From positions 434,001 to 498,000 of the forward strand of contig JARGXX010000007.1 of NCBI GenBank assembly GCA_030374765.1: 64,000 nucleotides of DNA, in the 5' to 3' direction. Below, one piece after another: positions 44,799 through 53,769 of the stretch; positions within the stretch are counted from its first letter, which is position 1; every line of letters starts with the position of its first letter. A model generated the notes under the pieces. It did not search any database. It was not told the origin of the DNA and saw only the letters and a list, made by a program, of their open reading frames with translations. Position numbers and translations under genes: made by a program. The DNA comes from Agarophyton chilense. Taxonomy: Eukaryota > Rhodophyta > Florideophyceae > Gracilariales > Gracilariaceae.

Positions 44799-45638
44799 AT
44801 GTTCAGTTAGCAAACACTCTTCACATCGACCTTAACGTTCACAATCACACTAACTACACTCTTCGGAGTTATAGACCCAGCTCTGCAATATACGCTTCCA
44901 TTCAGATTCAACTCTCTCCTTCGGTTCATTCTCATAACGCTATTGAGGTGTCCTATCCAAAGCCTGCTACACATTCTCATAATCGAAGGAGACGTACAAT
45001 GTATAAACGCGTTATACGGGTCTCTACAAACTACGCCGTTCAATCCAAACCAGCGATATACCTGGAAGAAACGAGCCTTTCTGGAATTCGGGGCTCTACT
45101 CCTTACTCTACTCATCCCCCTCAACGCCATACTTTTCCTCGTTCACCGCTTCATTCCAGTCAGCGGTACCCTTTCATCAGACGTGAAGACAAATTGTATC
45201 GCCTTCTCCACAGGAGGGGCCGCAGTTGACGCTTTGGCATATCTTCTCCAGCTTGTTTCTATATTCTTCTTTCCAGAGTCCTATCTTAACACAAAGTTCA
45301 CAATGACCCCGGAACCACGGAGAACCACTTTTATGAACCTCGTGCTTGGCGCCCTCTCCCACTCTTTTCAACAGGCTTTATTCATATCCAGTCGGGCTGT
45401 AACCTTCCGACTACTCGGTATGAGGCTGTCGGCATGCACTTTCGCTGCACTCTCTTCAGCCGCCTTCTCCACCTCTCGCATTGAAGGCCCTGGTGTTCCT
45501 ATACTGCTTGGTAACACAGTGGATGTCGTAATCTCGATATCTTCGACAGTTGTCATTCACTATGAGAAAGTGAAAGCAAGTGCTGCTCTCACGCGTTTCA
45601 ATCCAGTTGTTCAGGAGTTTCTACTGAAAGACGACTGA
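44799..45638 (+). pseudogene. Multi-pass membrane protein, early in-frame TAG
   Basis: From ATG 44799 the frame meets a TAG as its fourth codon (44808-44810), then stays open for 275 codons to 45638. No other in-frame ATG occurs before 45303, so either the TAG is a nonsense change or an upstream exon is missing. Four to five hydrophobic segments are visible: LLRFILITLL, ALLLTLLIPLNAILFLV, AVDALAYLLQLVSIFFF, FMNLVLGALSHSFQQALFI and TVDVVISISSTVVIHY. The C-terminus is hydrophilic. No transporter family recognised. It ends 80 bp from the converging 3' end of the ParB/dioxygenase gene. Confidence 0.5.
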
Positions 45639-45719
45639 TCACTATTACAAGAAAAGGGGACTACCCCACATATTACTTCAAATTGTACTCTTTATTGTTC
45701 AATAGGTAACAGATACTAT

Positions 45720-47066
45720 CTAGTCGTCGTCGTCATCCATTATCATACAGCCGTCTTCATAGTCTCCATCTGTGTTAGCCGAGTTGAGACCCATCCCAGG
45801 TTCGTCATCCTCTTCTTCATACTCCTCTTCCCCACTTTCAACAACTTCCATTTTATAATCTTCATCCAACTCCTCATCCTCATCTACCTGGACGTCTTCA
45901 TCATCACCCTTGTTGGAATCATCCTCTTCGAACTTAGGCCGAAATGCTGGTTGCCTATGCACTGCGTCCGGTAGCTTGTACCCATCCGGTACCAAGTACA
46001 TGTGATACCTCATGCGAACTTCCTTAACCAATGCATCCTCGTATCCAGCTCCAGCATGAAACACATCTCCTCGTCCAATAAAAATGGAGTACGGCGGAAT
46101 CCTGAACTTCCTCACTACCATCGTCCGAGACAGCCGCTTCAAGCTCCTGTCGTCGGGCACGTACATGTTATGTGACCTCTCACAAACCCAAAGCATAAAC
46201 GAACTCGCTCCCGACGCCATCATGAAGAACCCTGGAACCTCTCCGACGTTCTTCTCGGCATCGGTCAGTCCTCGAAAGTCCGTATGTAACACCTGCCTTG
46301 GACAGCCCTCCGCCGTACACAGCACTCGCCCCCCTGTTTCAGGGGCATACATCCTCTTCTTCCCCGACCGGTTGTTGCACAACCGAAGAGCGGCCGCAAT
46401 CTGTCCAAACCTCGCATCCAACAATGCCCTTTTCCTCACCATTAAAACGTTGTTCTCGTCCCCCTCCACAGAATCCACAATCCCCACCTTCGTCGTAATG
46501 TACCGCCCAACTCCCTTCATTCTATCTCCAGCGTCTCTCTCCTCACCAGCGTTGATTATAGGGTCCCATCTCTTTCTATTCCCTTCAATCGTCAAGTCCG
46601 GCTGGTTCAAGAAATCCGTCTGGAAGAACTCTAGCAAAGTCCCAGTCACATCCCCATCGAAGTTTACCCCCCTCTTCTTCGCCTCATCCGCCATCCTCTC
46701 GTCCGTGGCAAACTCTTCCAGCACAAAAAATCCTTTCTCCATCAGCTCACTTCTCTTAGTCGCGAAGTACTCGCGGGCCAAGTCATCCCTCTCCATTGCT
46801 GCCATCCATATCGCCTGCTCTTCATTCACAGGGTGGTCCTTCGTCGGTAGAATCACCCCAAGAACCGGTTCTTTCGTGGAACCCAGTTCTTTGTGCCTGT
46901 TATGAGCAGCACGCCAATAAACCGCATGGTGCACACTTTTCAAGTCTTTTACCCTCAAGCACTCCGCCCTGTGCTTGTTCCGTAGGTACATCATCTGCAT
47001 CCAGAGGTGCTGATGCTTCACTCCATTTTCACCCGCCGGCCACTCGCTCGGAAGTGCATTCACCAA
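45720..47066 (-). CDS. 2-oxoglutarate/Fe(II) dioxygenase-like domain with acidic tail
   Basis: The uninterrupted last 448 codons of the preceding frame. The double-stranded beta-helix signature is visible: HTDF (46275-46286), the proximal HxD iron ligands; FHAGAGYE about 78 residues later (46039-46060), the distal His; and RMRYHMYLVP shortly after, whose Arg would bind 2-oxoglutarate. The strand IPPYSIFIGRGDVFHAGAGY is typical of algal and protist 2OG-oxygenase-like proteins. The last ~90 residues are almost all Asp/Glu, as in histone-binding or DNA-mimic tails. Whether it acts on DNA (TET/JBP-like), histones or something else cannot be told. The first codon of this part is TTG after a TAA, so it is probably not an independent gene start. 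Confidence 0.6.
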   Translation of the reverse strand: MVNALPSEWPAGENGVKHQHLWMQMMYLRNKHRAECLRVKDLKSVHHAVYWRAAHNRHKELGSTKEPVLGVILPTKDHPVNEEQAIWMAAMERDDLAREYFATKRSELMEKGFFVLEEFATDERMADEAKKRGVNFDGDVTGTLLEFFQTDFLNQPDLTIEGNRKRWDPIINAGEERDAGDRMKGVGRYITTKVGIVDSVEGDENNVLMVRKRALLDARFGQIAAALRLCNNRSGKKRMYAPETGGRVLCTAEGCPRQVLHTDFRGLTDAEKNVGEVPGFFMMASGASSFMLWVCERSHNMYVPDDRSLKRLSRTMVVRKFRIPPYSIFIGRGDVFHAGAGYEDALVKEVRMRYHMYLVPDGYKLPDAVHRQPAFRPKFEEDDSNKGDDEDVQVDEDEELDEDYKMEVVESGEEEYEEEDDEPGMGLNSANTDGDYEDGCMIMDDDDD

Positions 47067-48278
47067 TTACACCCACGACATACCCGACCCCCCCGCATAC
47101 GGTCCCGCCCTCTTCAGCCCCTTCGGAACACCCTCCGGATTATTGTCTTCGAAGCCACGCATTTGCACACCTTCCTCCTCTTCGTCCCCTACAATTGCGC
47201 CCTGCCCCCCGTCATCATCCAGTTCATCCTCACTCGATGAGAAAACATTGAGTACATGTTCCTTCAAGAAGCGCTTCAGCTCTTTCCTGCTCATCTTCTT
47301 GAACACATCCACCACGTCAGCCGGTATTTGAGCCGGAGATGTGCCCACCGTCTTTCTCCTCTTCCTCTTCCGTTTTAAAGGCTGTTCATACTCGCGTTCA
47401 TCATCACTAATGACCACAGCCTTTCTCTTCCCCTTTCTCTGTCTAGGTTCCATCACCCTCTCACCCGCAGCATCCAGCCCGCGCTCAGTACCTTTTCTAG
47501 TTCGTGTGATGCGTCTGGGAACCACGGTTTCCTGGTGGGGTACGGACTGCCCAGCACTAGACGAAGGAACATTCACAGAAGGTGGCACCTCCACCACATC
47601 CTTCTCCGCACTTGGGGACGCCAGATTCACTTTCAGACCGCCTTCAATCCGCCTTTGTGCAATTTTCATCCTCTTCGACACCAACCCCGGCCACAACCGC
47701 TTCGGACCACTGAGCTCCATCTTCGCTGTTTGCATGCAAAGGTACTCCCTTAAAGACACCTCGTTCTTTCCCATCACAATTGTGCTGTCTAGAACCTTCC
47801 CCGCCGTCAGACCCTTCTCCTTTCCCGCCCTTTCGCATAGCTGGAACATTCCTATGGCGCATTAGAAGAACTGCTTTCGCGTCTCCTGGAAACGTCCCAT
47901 ATTCCCCGTAGAACCCATCCTCACCCTCACATGTAGCTGCAAACAACGGATTGCGAAACGGAATATTTCGTCTTCGAGTCCTAACAACAAGTCACTCGAC
48001 ACATGCGCAAGCGTTAGCACTGGACCCTCCTTGCATACGTTCTCAAAGAACTCCAGGAGACCTTCGCTCCTGACGAATTTCAACCCAAGAGTCTCATAGC
48101 GATTCAAGCGGCGCAAGATGTAGATTCCTATGGCTTCGCTCGTCTTCAGCGCCCCAGCTATCCGTGTCGGAGTAAGGTCAGCCAACTTGGTTCTCTTATC
48201 GTCAATCAAGTTGCAAATGAAGGACACTGTCGAATGAACCTTGTCGGCGAAACTCATCTTCAACAGATTTGAACTCAT

Positions 48279-48500
48279 TTAATTGAGTACATTACCAAGA
48301 CCGAGCACTTCGTTCAGCGATAACGGCTTCCGGTCCTTGCGTCTCCAAAGAAAGACATCAAGAGACCGCACAATTTCCAACCACTTTCTCCCTTCAGAGG
48401 GATCATTCTTCAGATCTCGCAGAACCAAGACGCGGTGATGACCGTCAATGAGTATGACAGGCACCACTACCCTCCCATTGTGAACAATTTCACTGAAATC
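48279..48500 (-). other. ParB/Srx-like domain core
   Basis: DFSEIVHNGRVVVPVILIDG then HHRVLVLRDLK is the classical ParB N-terminal box with the GHHR motif used for phosphate/CTP contacts in the ParB/sulfiredoxin superfamily. It is followed by a helical region. Only the core lies in this uninterrupted stretch. Confidence 0.6.
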
Positions 48501-49406
48501 TTATTCCATCCCCCCGACGATGGCAACAGCAATCGACCCTGCTGACGAAAGCCAGCCAAACGTTTTGCACTTTGCCATCGTCGCCGCCTTGTGTCCTGCA
48601 TTCACACTTCTGACAGTCTTCTCGGAGATTTGTATGTCATCTATGTCCACAATCAAGCGGCACTGGTCATAGTCTGAAACAGAGATCTTCTTTTCCACGA
48701 GCGTCCTATCCACTTCCTGCGAAGGAACGGCATCGCCGTCATCGAACAACTCCAACTCGGGACCGTTGTGCGAATCCCCGCGTACATTCACCGCTGACCC
48801 CATCTCCAAAACATCTTTATCAGAATCATCCACTATCGTCACACTCTTTTTCGGCTTGACGGGTTGCTTCATGGCCGGCGGCACTGTTGTTGGCTGTGCC
48901 CTCTTCCCCCTCAAAGGCGTAGCAGACTCCTTCGAGGGGGTCGCGCTTTTGGCAGTCTCCGGCCGAGGAGGCCCTGGAGTCAGCACAGAGGAGACGCTTG
49001 TCATCATCGAGGTATCTCATGCGTATATATTTGCCGACACCATATCCTTCAGCAACTCCGGCGGCTCCTCTGCTTCCTTGAAGGAGTACGGATACTTGGA
49101 GTTGATCCCCTTTTTAAGTTCAGTCCTCTAGATGGCCACCAAGTCCTCTCCCGGCTTCGCAGACTCGCGCAACGAATGGCCATGCATCGCTCTGCAAAGC
49201 GCCTTCCCGGCCGCTCCACTGCCCCAAACACCTCTCAACTCCGCAGTGCCAACCATAGTACCCTTCTTCTTCCCTGTGCCATCCGCCAGGAACAACGCCA
49301 CCCTATCCCCACCAGCCAGATTGTTTCCCGATGTAGCTTTTCGCGGAGTGGCGCGTGGAGTACCCCGTGGAGTACCCCTCGCTTTCGCTTTGCCTCGAGT
49401 CATCAT

Positions 49407-50313
49407 TTGAATCGGATCGTAGTTGGTCGAGGTTGCAAATGGTCGCAGAGCGCTTTGAGCCTTTTATGGTATACAGACTAAGACGTATTGGATCGAGCTC
49501 CTTTGGTGGCGACTATCCGGAACACTCCCGAGAGCAGTTCGTTGCAATCAGCCTGAATTACGTCCGCTTAGTTTCAACCTGAGCTACGTCCGCTTAGTTT
49601 CAAACTCAAGAAACTCCTTGTCTCTTTCCATCGCAAACACGCCTATTGGCTTGATAGGCGATACAAGAAAATAATATTAAAAAATTAAAAATATCCTGAC
49701 GGCCGACAGAGGTGCGCTCCGACTTCATCGGGACCCCCGATGAAGTCAGAGCGCACCTCTGTCGGCCGTCAGTCGATCAATATCTCAGAAACGCATCGTG
49801 CGTGATGTTATGGCGTATTTGTCGGCCGACAGGGGTGCCCTGCGACTTCATCGGTCCACCGATGAAGTCGCAGCACACCCCTGTCGGCCGACATAATACA
49901 TATAATTTTGGAACGCCCAGGTGTACACGGTGCACTCTGTCGGCCGACAGAGGTGCGCTCCGACTTCATCGGTGGTCTCGATGAAGTCCCCGCGCACCTC
50001 TGTCGGCCGACATAATACATATAATTTTGTAATTTTTAGGACGCCCAGGTGTACACGGTGCATTCTGTCGGCCGACAGAGGTGCGCGGGGACTTCATCGG
50101 GACCCCCGATGAAGTCGGAGCGCACCTCTGACGGCCGACAGAATGCAACCAGGATAGCTGCGAAGTCGTTCCGCAACAACCGTTCTTCCGTGCGCGCTCC
50201 TCAACCGTACTCACAATCTTTCCGTACCCACCCGCACCCACCCGCACCCGCTGCTCTCTTTCACTCAGGCTCTCGTGACGACCGCCCGTGAGGTTGTTTG
50301 AACACGTACATAA
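49407..50313. promoter_or_regulatory. Divergent intergenic region of the two chromatin-modifier genes
   Basis: The 0.9-kb space between the 5' ends of the ParB/dioxygenase gene (minus) and the methyltransferase-SET gene (plus). It must hold both promoters and is filled by the palindrome array at 49696-50146. The frames seen in the array are by-products of the repeats, not genes. No convincing TATA box was picked. Confidence 0.7.
49696..50146. repeat. Array of four long hairpins built on TGTCGGCCGACA
   Basis: Four near-perfect inverted repeats of 74-87 bp: 49696-49772, 49820-49893, 49938-50012 and 50060-50146. Each arm is about 34 bp and starts with the 12-bp palindrome TGTCGGCCGACA (or the one-base variant GACGGCCGACAG). 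Next come a GAGGTGCGC block and GACTTCATCG, then a short loop. So the 12-mer occurs eight times. Hairpins 2-3 and 3-4 are joined by a second repeated unit (ATAATACATATAATTTTG ... ACGCCCAGGTGTACACGGTGCA). Arm sequences differ from one hairpin to the next while partners within a hairpin mostly agree. Confidence 0.93.
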
Positions 50314-51417
50314 ATGGCTCCAGAACCCACGAGAACTTCTTCATCGCCTGCGGCAGACATCTTCGAAATGGGTAAACTGTTTGGTACGGGAGATGAAGTT
50401 ATCAGAGCGTGTCTGGATTTGCGTGATCGTTACGCATCAACGAGGCGGGAGGAAGATGAGCCGCGAAAAGTGGGGCACACTGCATTCATCGATTTCGCAA
50501 TTGCCAATCGCCACATCCTACCGGAGACCGCGAAGTTTTTTTATACTCTCCTAGGTCCCGACCACACCAATTACACAGAAGATGAGCTCCGAGTTGTAGG
50601 AATGAGGGGCTCGAACTGTCAGAATTATTTCTCGGCGAGGTTGCTGGATATAAGGGATGGGGACCCAGATAGGCGCGTGAGGGACTTTTGGAACGCGTAC
50701 GAGGCGGTGGAGTTCAAGGGCATCCCGAAGAATGTCACTTTCACAGAGTTCTTCAAAGGTCTTGATACAACCCGAAAGAAGGCGAGCAAAAGCCGGGCTC
50801 CATTCGCGACCGGCTTTCCGACAATGTTCCAGAGGTTGCTGTTCCCCATTTGTATTCAGTCGGTCTCTATGGAGAAGAGAAGAGTCTCCCGTAAGCGAAG
50901 AAAGCGGGACAGAACCTACGATAGGCCATTTTCGAAGGTGGCGATTTATGACAAACCAGTAGCTCAGCGTGTGGGCTTTGGTGTGCAGCTCGTCAATAAC
51001 GCGTGGGACAGCTTTGCCCAGTATTTGGGATTCCCTGGCGTGGAATTCATGGTTTTGCCCTTTATCCATCTACGATATTCTGATATGCAGTTCCAGGCAA
51101 TCGGAAACAGAAGGGATGGGTTCTCTCACAAGGACATTGCCCAACGACTCCTTCCTTGTAGAAACCGTACTTTATTGGAGGAGGATGTCGTCCCATGGGT
51201 GTGGAACCTGCCGGAGTACGTTGACACTCCACTTCGTATGTTGCTCAAAGAGTTTCTCGCTGACCTGCACAAAGTGGTGGTGCATGAGCAGCTTTACTCT
51301 ATATCAGCTCCGGAAAGATGGGACGTTCTAAAACCATTTACATACACTTTGCCTAGAGTGTTTGCGGAGAGATTCGACTGCTTCTCGAACTCTCTTATCT
51401 CTACCATCTCGGAATAA
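50314..51417 (+). CDS. N-terminal half of methyltransferase-SET gene, unknown domain
   Basis: ATG 50314 (context ACATAAATGGCTC) opens 367 codons ending in TAA 51415-51417. The same frame continues to 53445, so this is likely the N-terminal half of one gene. The protein is well folded in appearance (FIDFAIANRHILPETAKFFYTLL, LVNNAWDSFAQYLGFPGVEF) with a basic patch RRVSRKRRKRDRTYDR. No family was recognised. It could be a DNA-recognition or chromatin-reader module for the enzyme that follows. Confidence 0.6.
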   Translation: MAPEPTRTSSSPAADIFEMGKLFGTGDEVIRACLDLRDRYASTRREEDEPRKVGHTAFIDFAIANRHILPETAKFFYTLLGPDHTNYTEDELRVVGMRGSNCQNYFSARLLDIRDGDPDRRVRDFWNAYEAVEFKGIPKNVTFTEFFKGLDTTRKKASKSRAPFATGFPTMFQRLLFPICIQSVSMEKRRVSRKRRKRDRTYDRPFSKVAIYDKPVAQRVGFGVQLVNNAWDSFAQYLGFPGVEFMVLPFIHLRYSDMQFQAIGNRRDGFSHKDIAQRLLPCRNRTLLEEDVVPWVWNLPEYVDTPLRMLLKEFLADLHKVVVHEQLYSISAPERWDVLKPFTYTLPRVFAERFDCFSNSLISTISE

Positions 51418-51444
51418 ATATCGCCACTAAAGCTGCGAGGGAGT

Positions 51445-53445
51445 GTGGAGGTGGAAGTGGTGGCTGCGACAAAGGCGGAACCTACTATGGTTATGGAAGA
51501 AGACAAGATAGAATTTGTACCCCCTGAGAAAGATTCGGAGGCTCCGGCGGTGGAGGGTGGAGAGGGAGTGGACGGTGGGACCGGGAATGAGAAAGAGAAC
51601 ATGGGTGTTGGTCAGCATTCTTCCACAGCTGGACCAAGGTCGGTCGAATCTGAGTCGGTGGATATTCTGCCGCCTCACGACCTTACCTCTCTGGATGATA
51701 TAATGTCTCTCCAAAAGTGCGAGTCGGAGATGGATAAGCACTGTCGAATGTACAATTGTACTTTCGAGAACCTGGTGGAGATTGACGAGACATTGCGCAG
51801 CAATGGGGTATCTCCGATAGGGAAATTGCAGTTGGTTCTCACGGACCCGCCGTATAATATACGTGCGAAGAAGAACAGGAAAAACAGCTGGTACGACGTT
51901 CTTAACCGGCAAGACATGGTGAAGACGGCGAAGCTCATCTCTAAACTTCTGCGTCTGGGAGGGCATTTCGTTATATTCTGCGCGATTGAGCAGGTGAACG
52001 AATGGAAAGAAGTGTTGGGTCGAATTGGTGCAAAGGATGAGAATGGACAGAAGAGCAGGTCGTTTGTCGTGGACAAGGTCCAGCTGCACTTCATTCGCTC
52101 TCAAGGCAATCCGATGCGTAATCCCGGACGTAGTTCGTGCTCCCTGTTTCCCGGAACAGAGTACGCCATTCATGGAGTTCGCAGCGGGTTATCCTACGCC
52201 GAACAACATGGCATGGTGAACTATGAGAACTTCAGCTTTGTACCATCGCGATATCCGGGTTACCATAGCGTGATTGACCAAGTGCCTCCCATGTCGAATG
52301 GTGAAACACTTCTATGGAGAAGGAAGAATGCCAAAGGAGCAGTTACGTATCAGAAAGTGCGTGCGGAACAGAAGTCACGCGCTTTGCTGAAGGAGCTCAT
52401 CAGCAGGTTTTCTCAGCCGGGAGACATAGTGGTGGACCTCTTCGCCGGAACATTTTCAACGGCCATGGCATGCATGGAACTGAAAAAGCACCGTCAGTTT
52501 CTAGGGTGTGAGCCAGATCCGCAGTGCTTTGCTCATGCGAAGCACGCCACTACAGTGAAATTTGCGTCATGCATGCGGAACAACGAGACGGACATTCATA
52601 TAACGCAAGATGTTCGGAACACTGTGACTCGAGTGACATGCTTGTTTCCGGACGTCGTCATAAAGCGTTCGAAGTCCTGGAAAAGACCTACCGGATTTCT
52701 CGAGCATCAGATGTTTCCACCCCATATCGTGGATTTTCTCTCCTCCATGTGGCAGGAGAAGAATATATCGGAGATTGGGCGACGGCAGGCGCTGTATGAG
52801 TGGCCAAGAAGTTTTCAAGGAAAGATGTCACTGTTGGATTCGAATGCTATTCTGGCAGTGGCGGCGACAGTATGTGGTTGTCGGATTGCAAAGTCGACGA
52901 GAAGGCACCCGAATGCTGGAGTTGGTGTGTACACAACACGCCGGGTGATACAAGGTGAGACTGTTTGTTACTTTTACGGGACTTTGGTGTACCATGAACT
53001 TTCAAAGCGGAAGGAAGTTCATAAGGCAAACGGAGGGGGGCTATTGAAAGCGACTGCTGATCGTTTTAGGCAGTACGCGATGGAGATAAGCGTCCGAGGG
53101 GAAGTGTTTCACAAGCTACCAGGAAGAATTAGTGGGGTGTCTCTTATTCCGGTGTGGATTGTCCCTGCTCCATTTTGCTTGGGGGGAACAATTAACGACC
53201 CCAAGTATGTGGAAGGGGATAGGGACAGGGATGCGGTTGAAGACGGGTTAATGAGACGCCGAACTGCAAATGTTCGGGTTATCAGAACTCCGGGGACGGG
53301 GCGGACCCCATTTCAGTTGAGAGACTATAGATTGCTTTCTGTGCAAGCAATTCGAGATATAGAAATAGGAGAGGAGCTGTTCGCAGATTATGGGACAGAG
53401 TATATCTGGAGTATGAATAACACGCCAGTCATAGTAATCAATTAA
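51445..53445 (+). CDS. DNA amino-methyltransferase fused to SET domain
   Basis: The frame continues from the preceding ORF after one TAA; the first codon here is GTG, so this is probably not a separate start. After an acidic linker comes a DNA methyltransferase: LVLTDPPYNIRAKK (motif IV, DPPY, 51832-51870), FVIFCAIEQV, then KSRALLKELISRFSQPGD and IVVDLFAGTFSTAMACMEL (motif I, 52420-52480). Motif IV before motif I is the beta-class order of bacterial and phage N6-adenine and N4-cytosine methyltransferases. The C-terminal ~190 residues are SET-like: GVGVYTTRRVIQGETVCYFYG, an NDP in place of the usual NHS, and IGEELFADYGTEY at the end. SET enzymes methylate histone lysines. A DNA-base and a histone methyltransferase in one chain is unusual. 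Confidence 0.8.
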   Translation: MEVEVVAATKAEPTMVMEEDKIEFVPPEKDSEAPAVEGGEGVDGGTGNEKENMGVGQHSSTAGPRSVESESVDILPPHDLTSLDDIMSLQKCESEMDKHCRMYNCTFENLVEIDETLRSNGVSPIGKLQLVLTDPPYNIRAKKNRKNSWYDVLNRQDMVKTAKLISKLLRLGGHFVIFCAIEQVNEWKEVLGRIGAKDENGQKSRSFVVDKVQLHFIRSQGNPMRNPGRSSCSLFPGTEYAIHGVRSGLSYAEQHGMVNYENFSFVPSRYPGYHSVIDQVPPMSNGETLLWRRKNAKGAVTYQKVRAEQKSRALLKELISRFSQPGDIVVDLFAGTFSTAMACMELKKHRQFLGCEPDPQCFAHAKHATTVKFASCMRNNETDIHITQDVRNTVTRVTCLFPDVVIKRSKSWKRPTGFLEHQMFPPHIVDFLSSMWQEKNISEIGRRQALYEWPRSFQGKMSLLDSNAILAVAATVCGCRIAKSTRRHPNAGVGVYTTRRVIQGETVCYFYGTLVYHELSKRKEVHKANGGGLLKATADRFRQYAMEISVRGEVFHKLPGRISGVSLIPVWIVPAPFCLGGTINDPKYVEGDRDRDAVEDGLMRRRTANVRVIRTPGTGRTPFQLRDYRLLSVQAIRDIEIGEELFADYGTEYIWSMNNTPVIVIN

Positions 53446-53769
53446 AAGTGCATCGCTTTTGGTACTTTACTTCATTGTAGTGTACCAGATATTGTGGGCT
53501 TTTACTATGTTTGTCGCTACATATAACGTCAAATCGTGACGTAGTACATATGCTAAAGGAAAGTCATGTACACGGGAGGAGAATACTTTTTCAATATCTG
53601 GTGCGTTCGAGCGCATATTTAAAATATCTGAAAAGTTTGGGGGTGTTCTGAGAACACGAAAAGGGTGGAGGTATATTTTTGGAAGCAGAATGTTTCGAAG
53701 CTTCTCTCCCATCCATCGAATTGCAACGTGTGGAAGACCATATCACGATCGCTCTCTCTCTCTTCAACC

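Larger units (their letters stand above)
45720..49406 (-). pseudogene. ParB-like / 2OG-Fe(II) dioxygenase-like fusion gene with in-frame stops
   Basis: One minus-strand frame runs about 1,229 codons from ATG 49406 to TAG 45722-45720. It contains six in-frame stops (TAG 49128, TGA 49017, TAA 48501, 48279, 47862, 47067) but no frameshift. Order: a basic Gly/Arg/Thr-rich N-terminus (TRGKAKARGTPRGTPRATPR); a disordered region; a ParB/sulfiredoxin-like domain at about 48.2-48.6 kb with VVPVILIDGHHRVLVL; a helical region (about 47.9-48.2 kb) like the domain following ParB; a nuclear-localisation-like KRKRKRRK (about 47.36 kb); an oxygenase-like C-terminal domain; and an acidic Asp/Glu tail. Known family roles: ParB domains bind or cut DNA and bind CTP, and 2OG dioxygenases oxidise bases or proteins. 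The gene is divergent to the methyltransferase-SET gene across the palindrome array. It may be mutated or may need read-through. Confidence 0.6.

Noticed and set aside
46084-46905. A 273-codon plus-strand frame opposite the dioxygenase-like domain
   Set aside because: Antisense shadow; the minus strand has the HxD...H...R signature and the acidic tail.
48261-48300. A very short intron removing the TAA at 48279
   Set aside because: A GT...AG pair can be drawn but would be only ~33 bp and similar introns are not apparent at the other stops.
49696-50146. CRISPR-like array
   Set aside because: Units are long palindromes with similar inter-unit sequence rather than short repeats with unique spacers, in nuclear-type DNA.
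49712-50291. Several overlapping frames on both strands with repeated VGRQRCAPTSS-like peptides
   Set aside because: They are translations of the hairpin array in different frames; the DNA repeat explains them fully.
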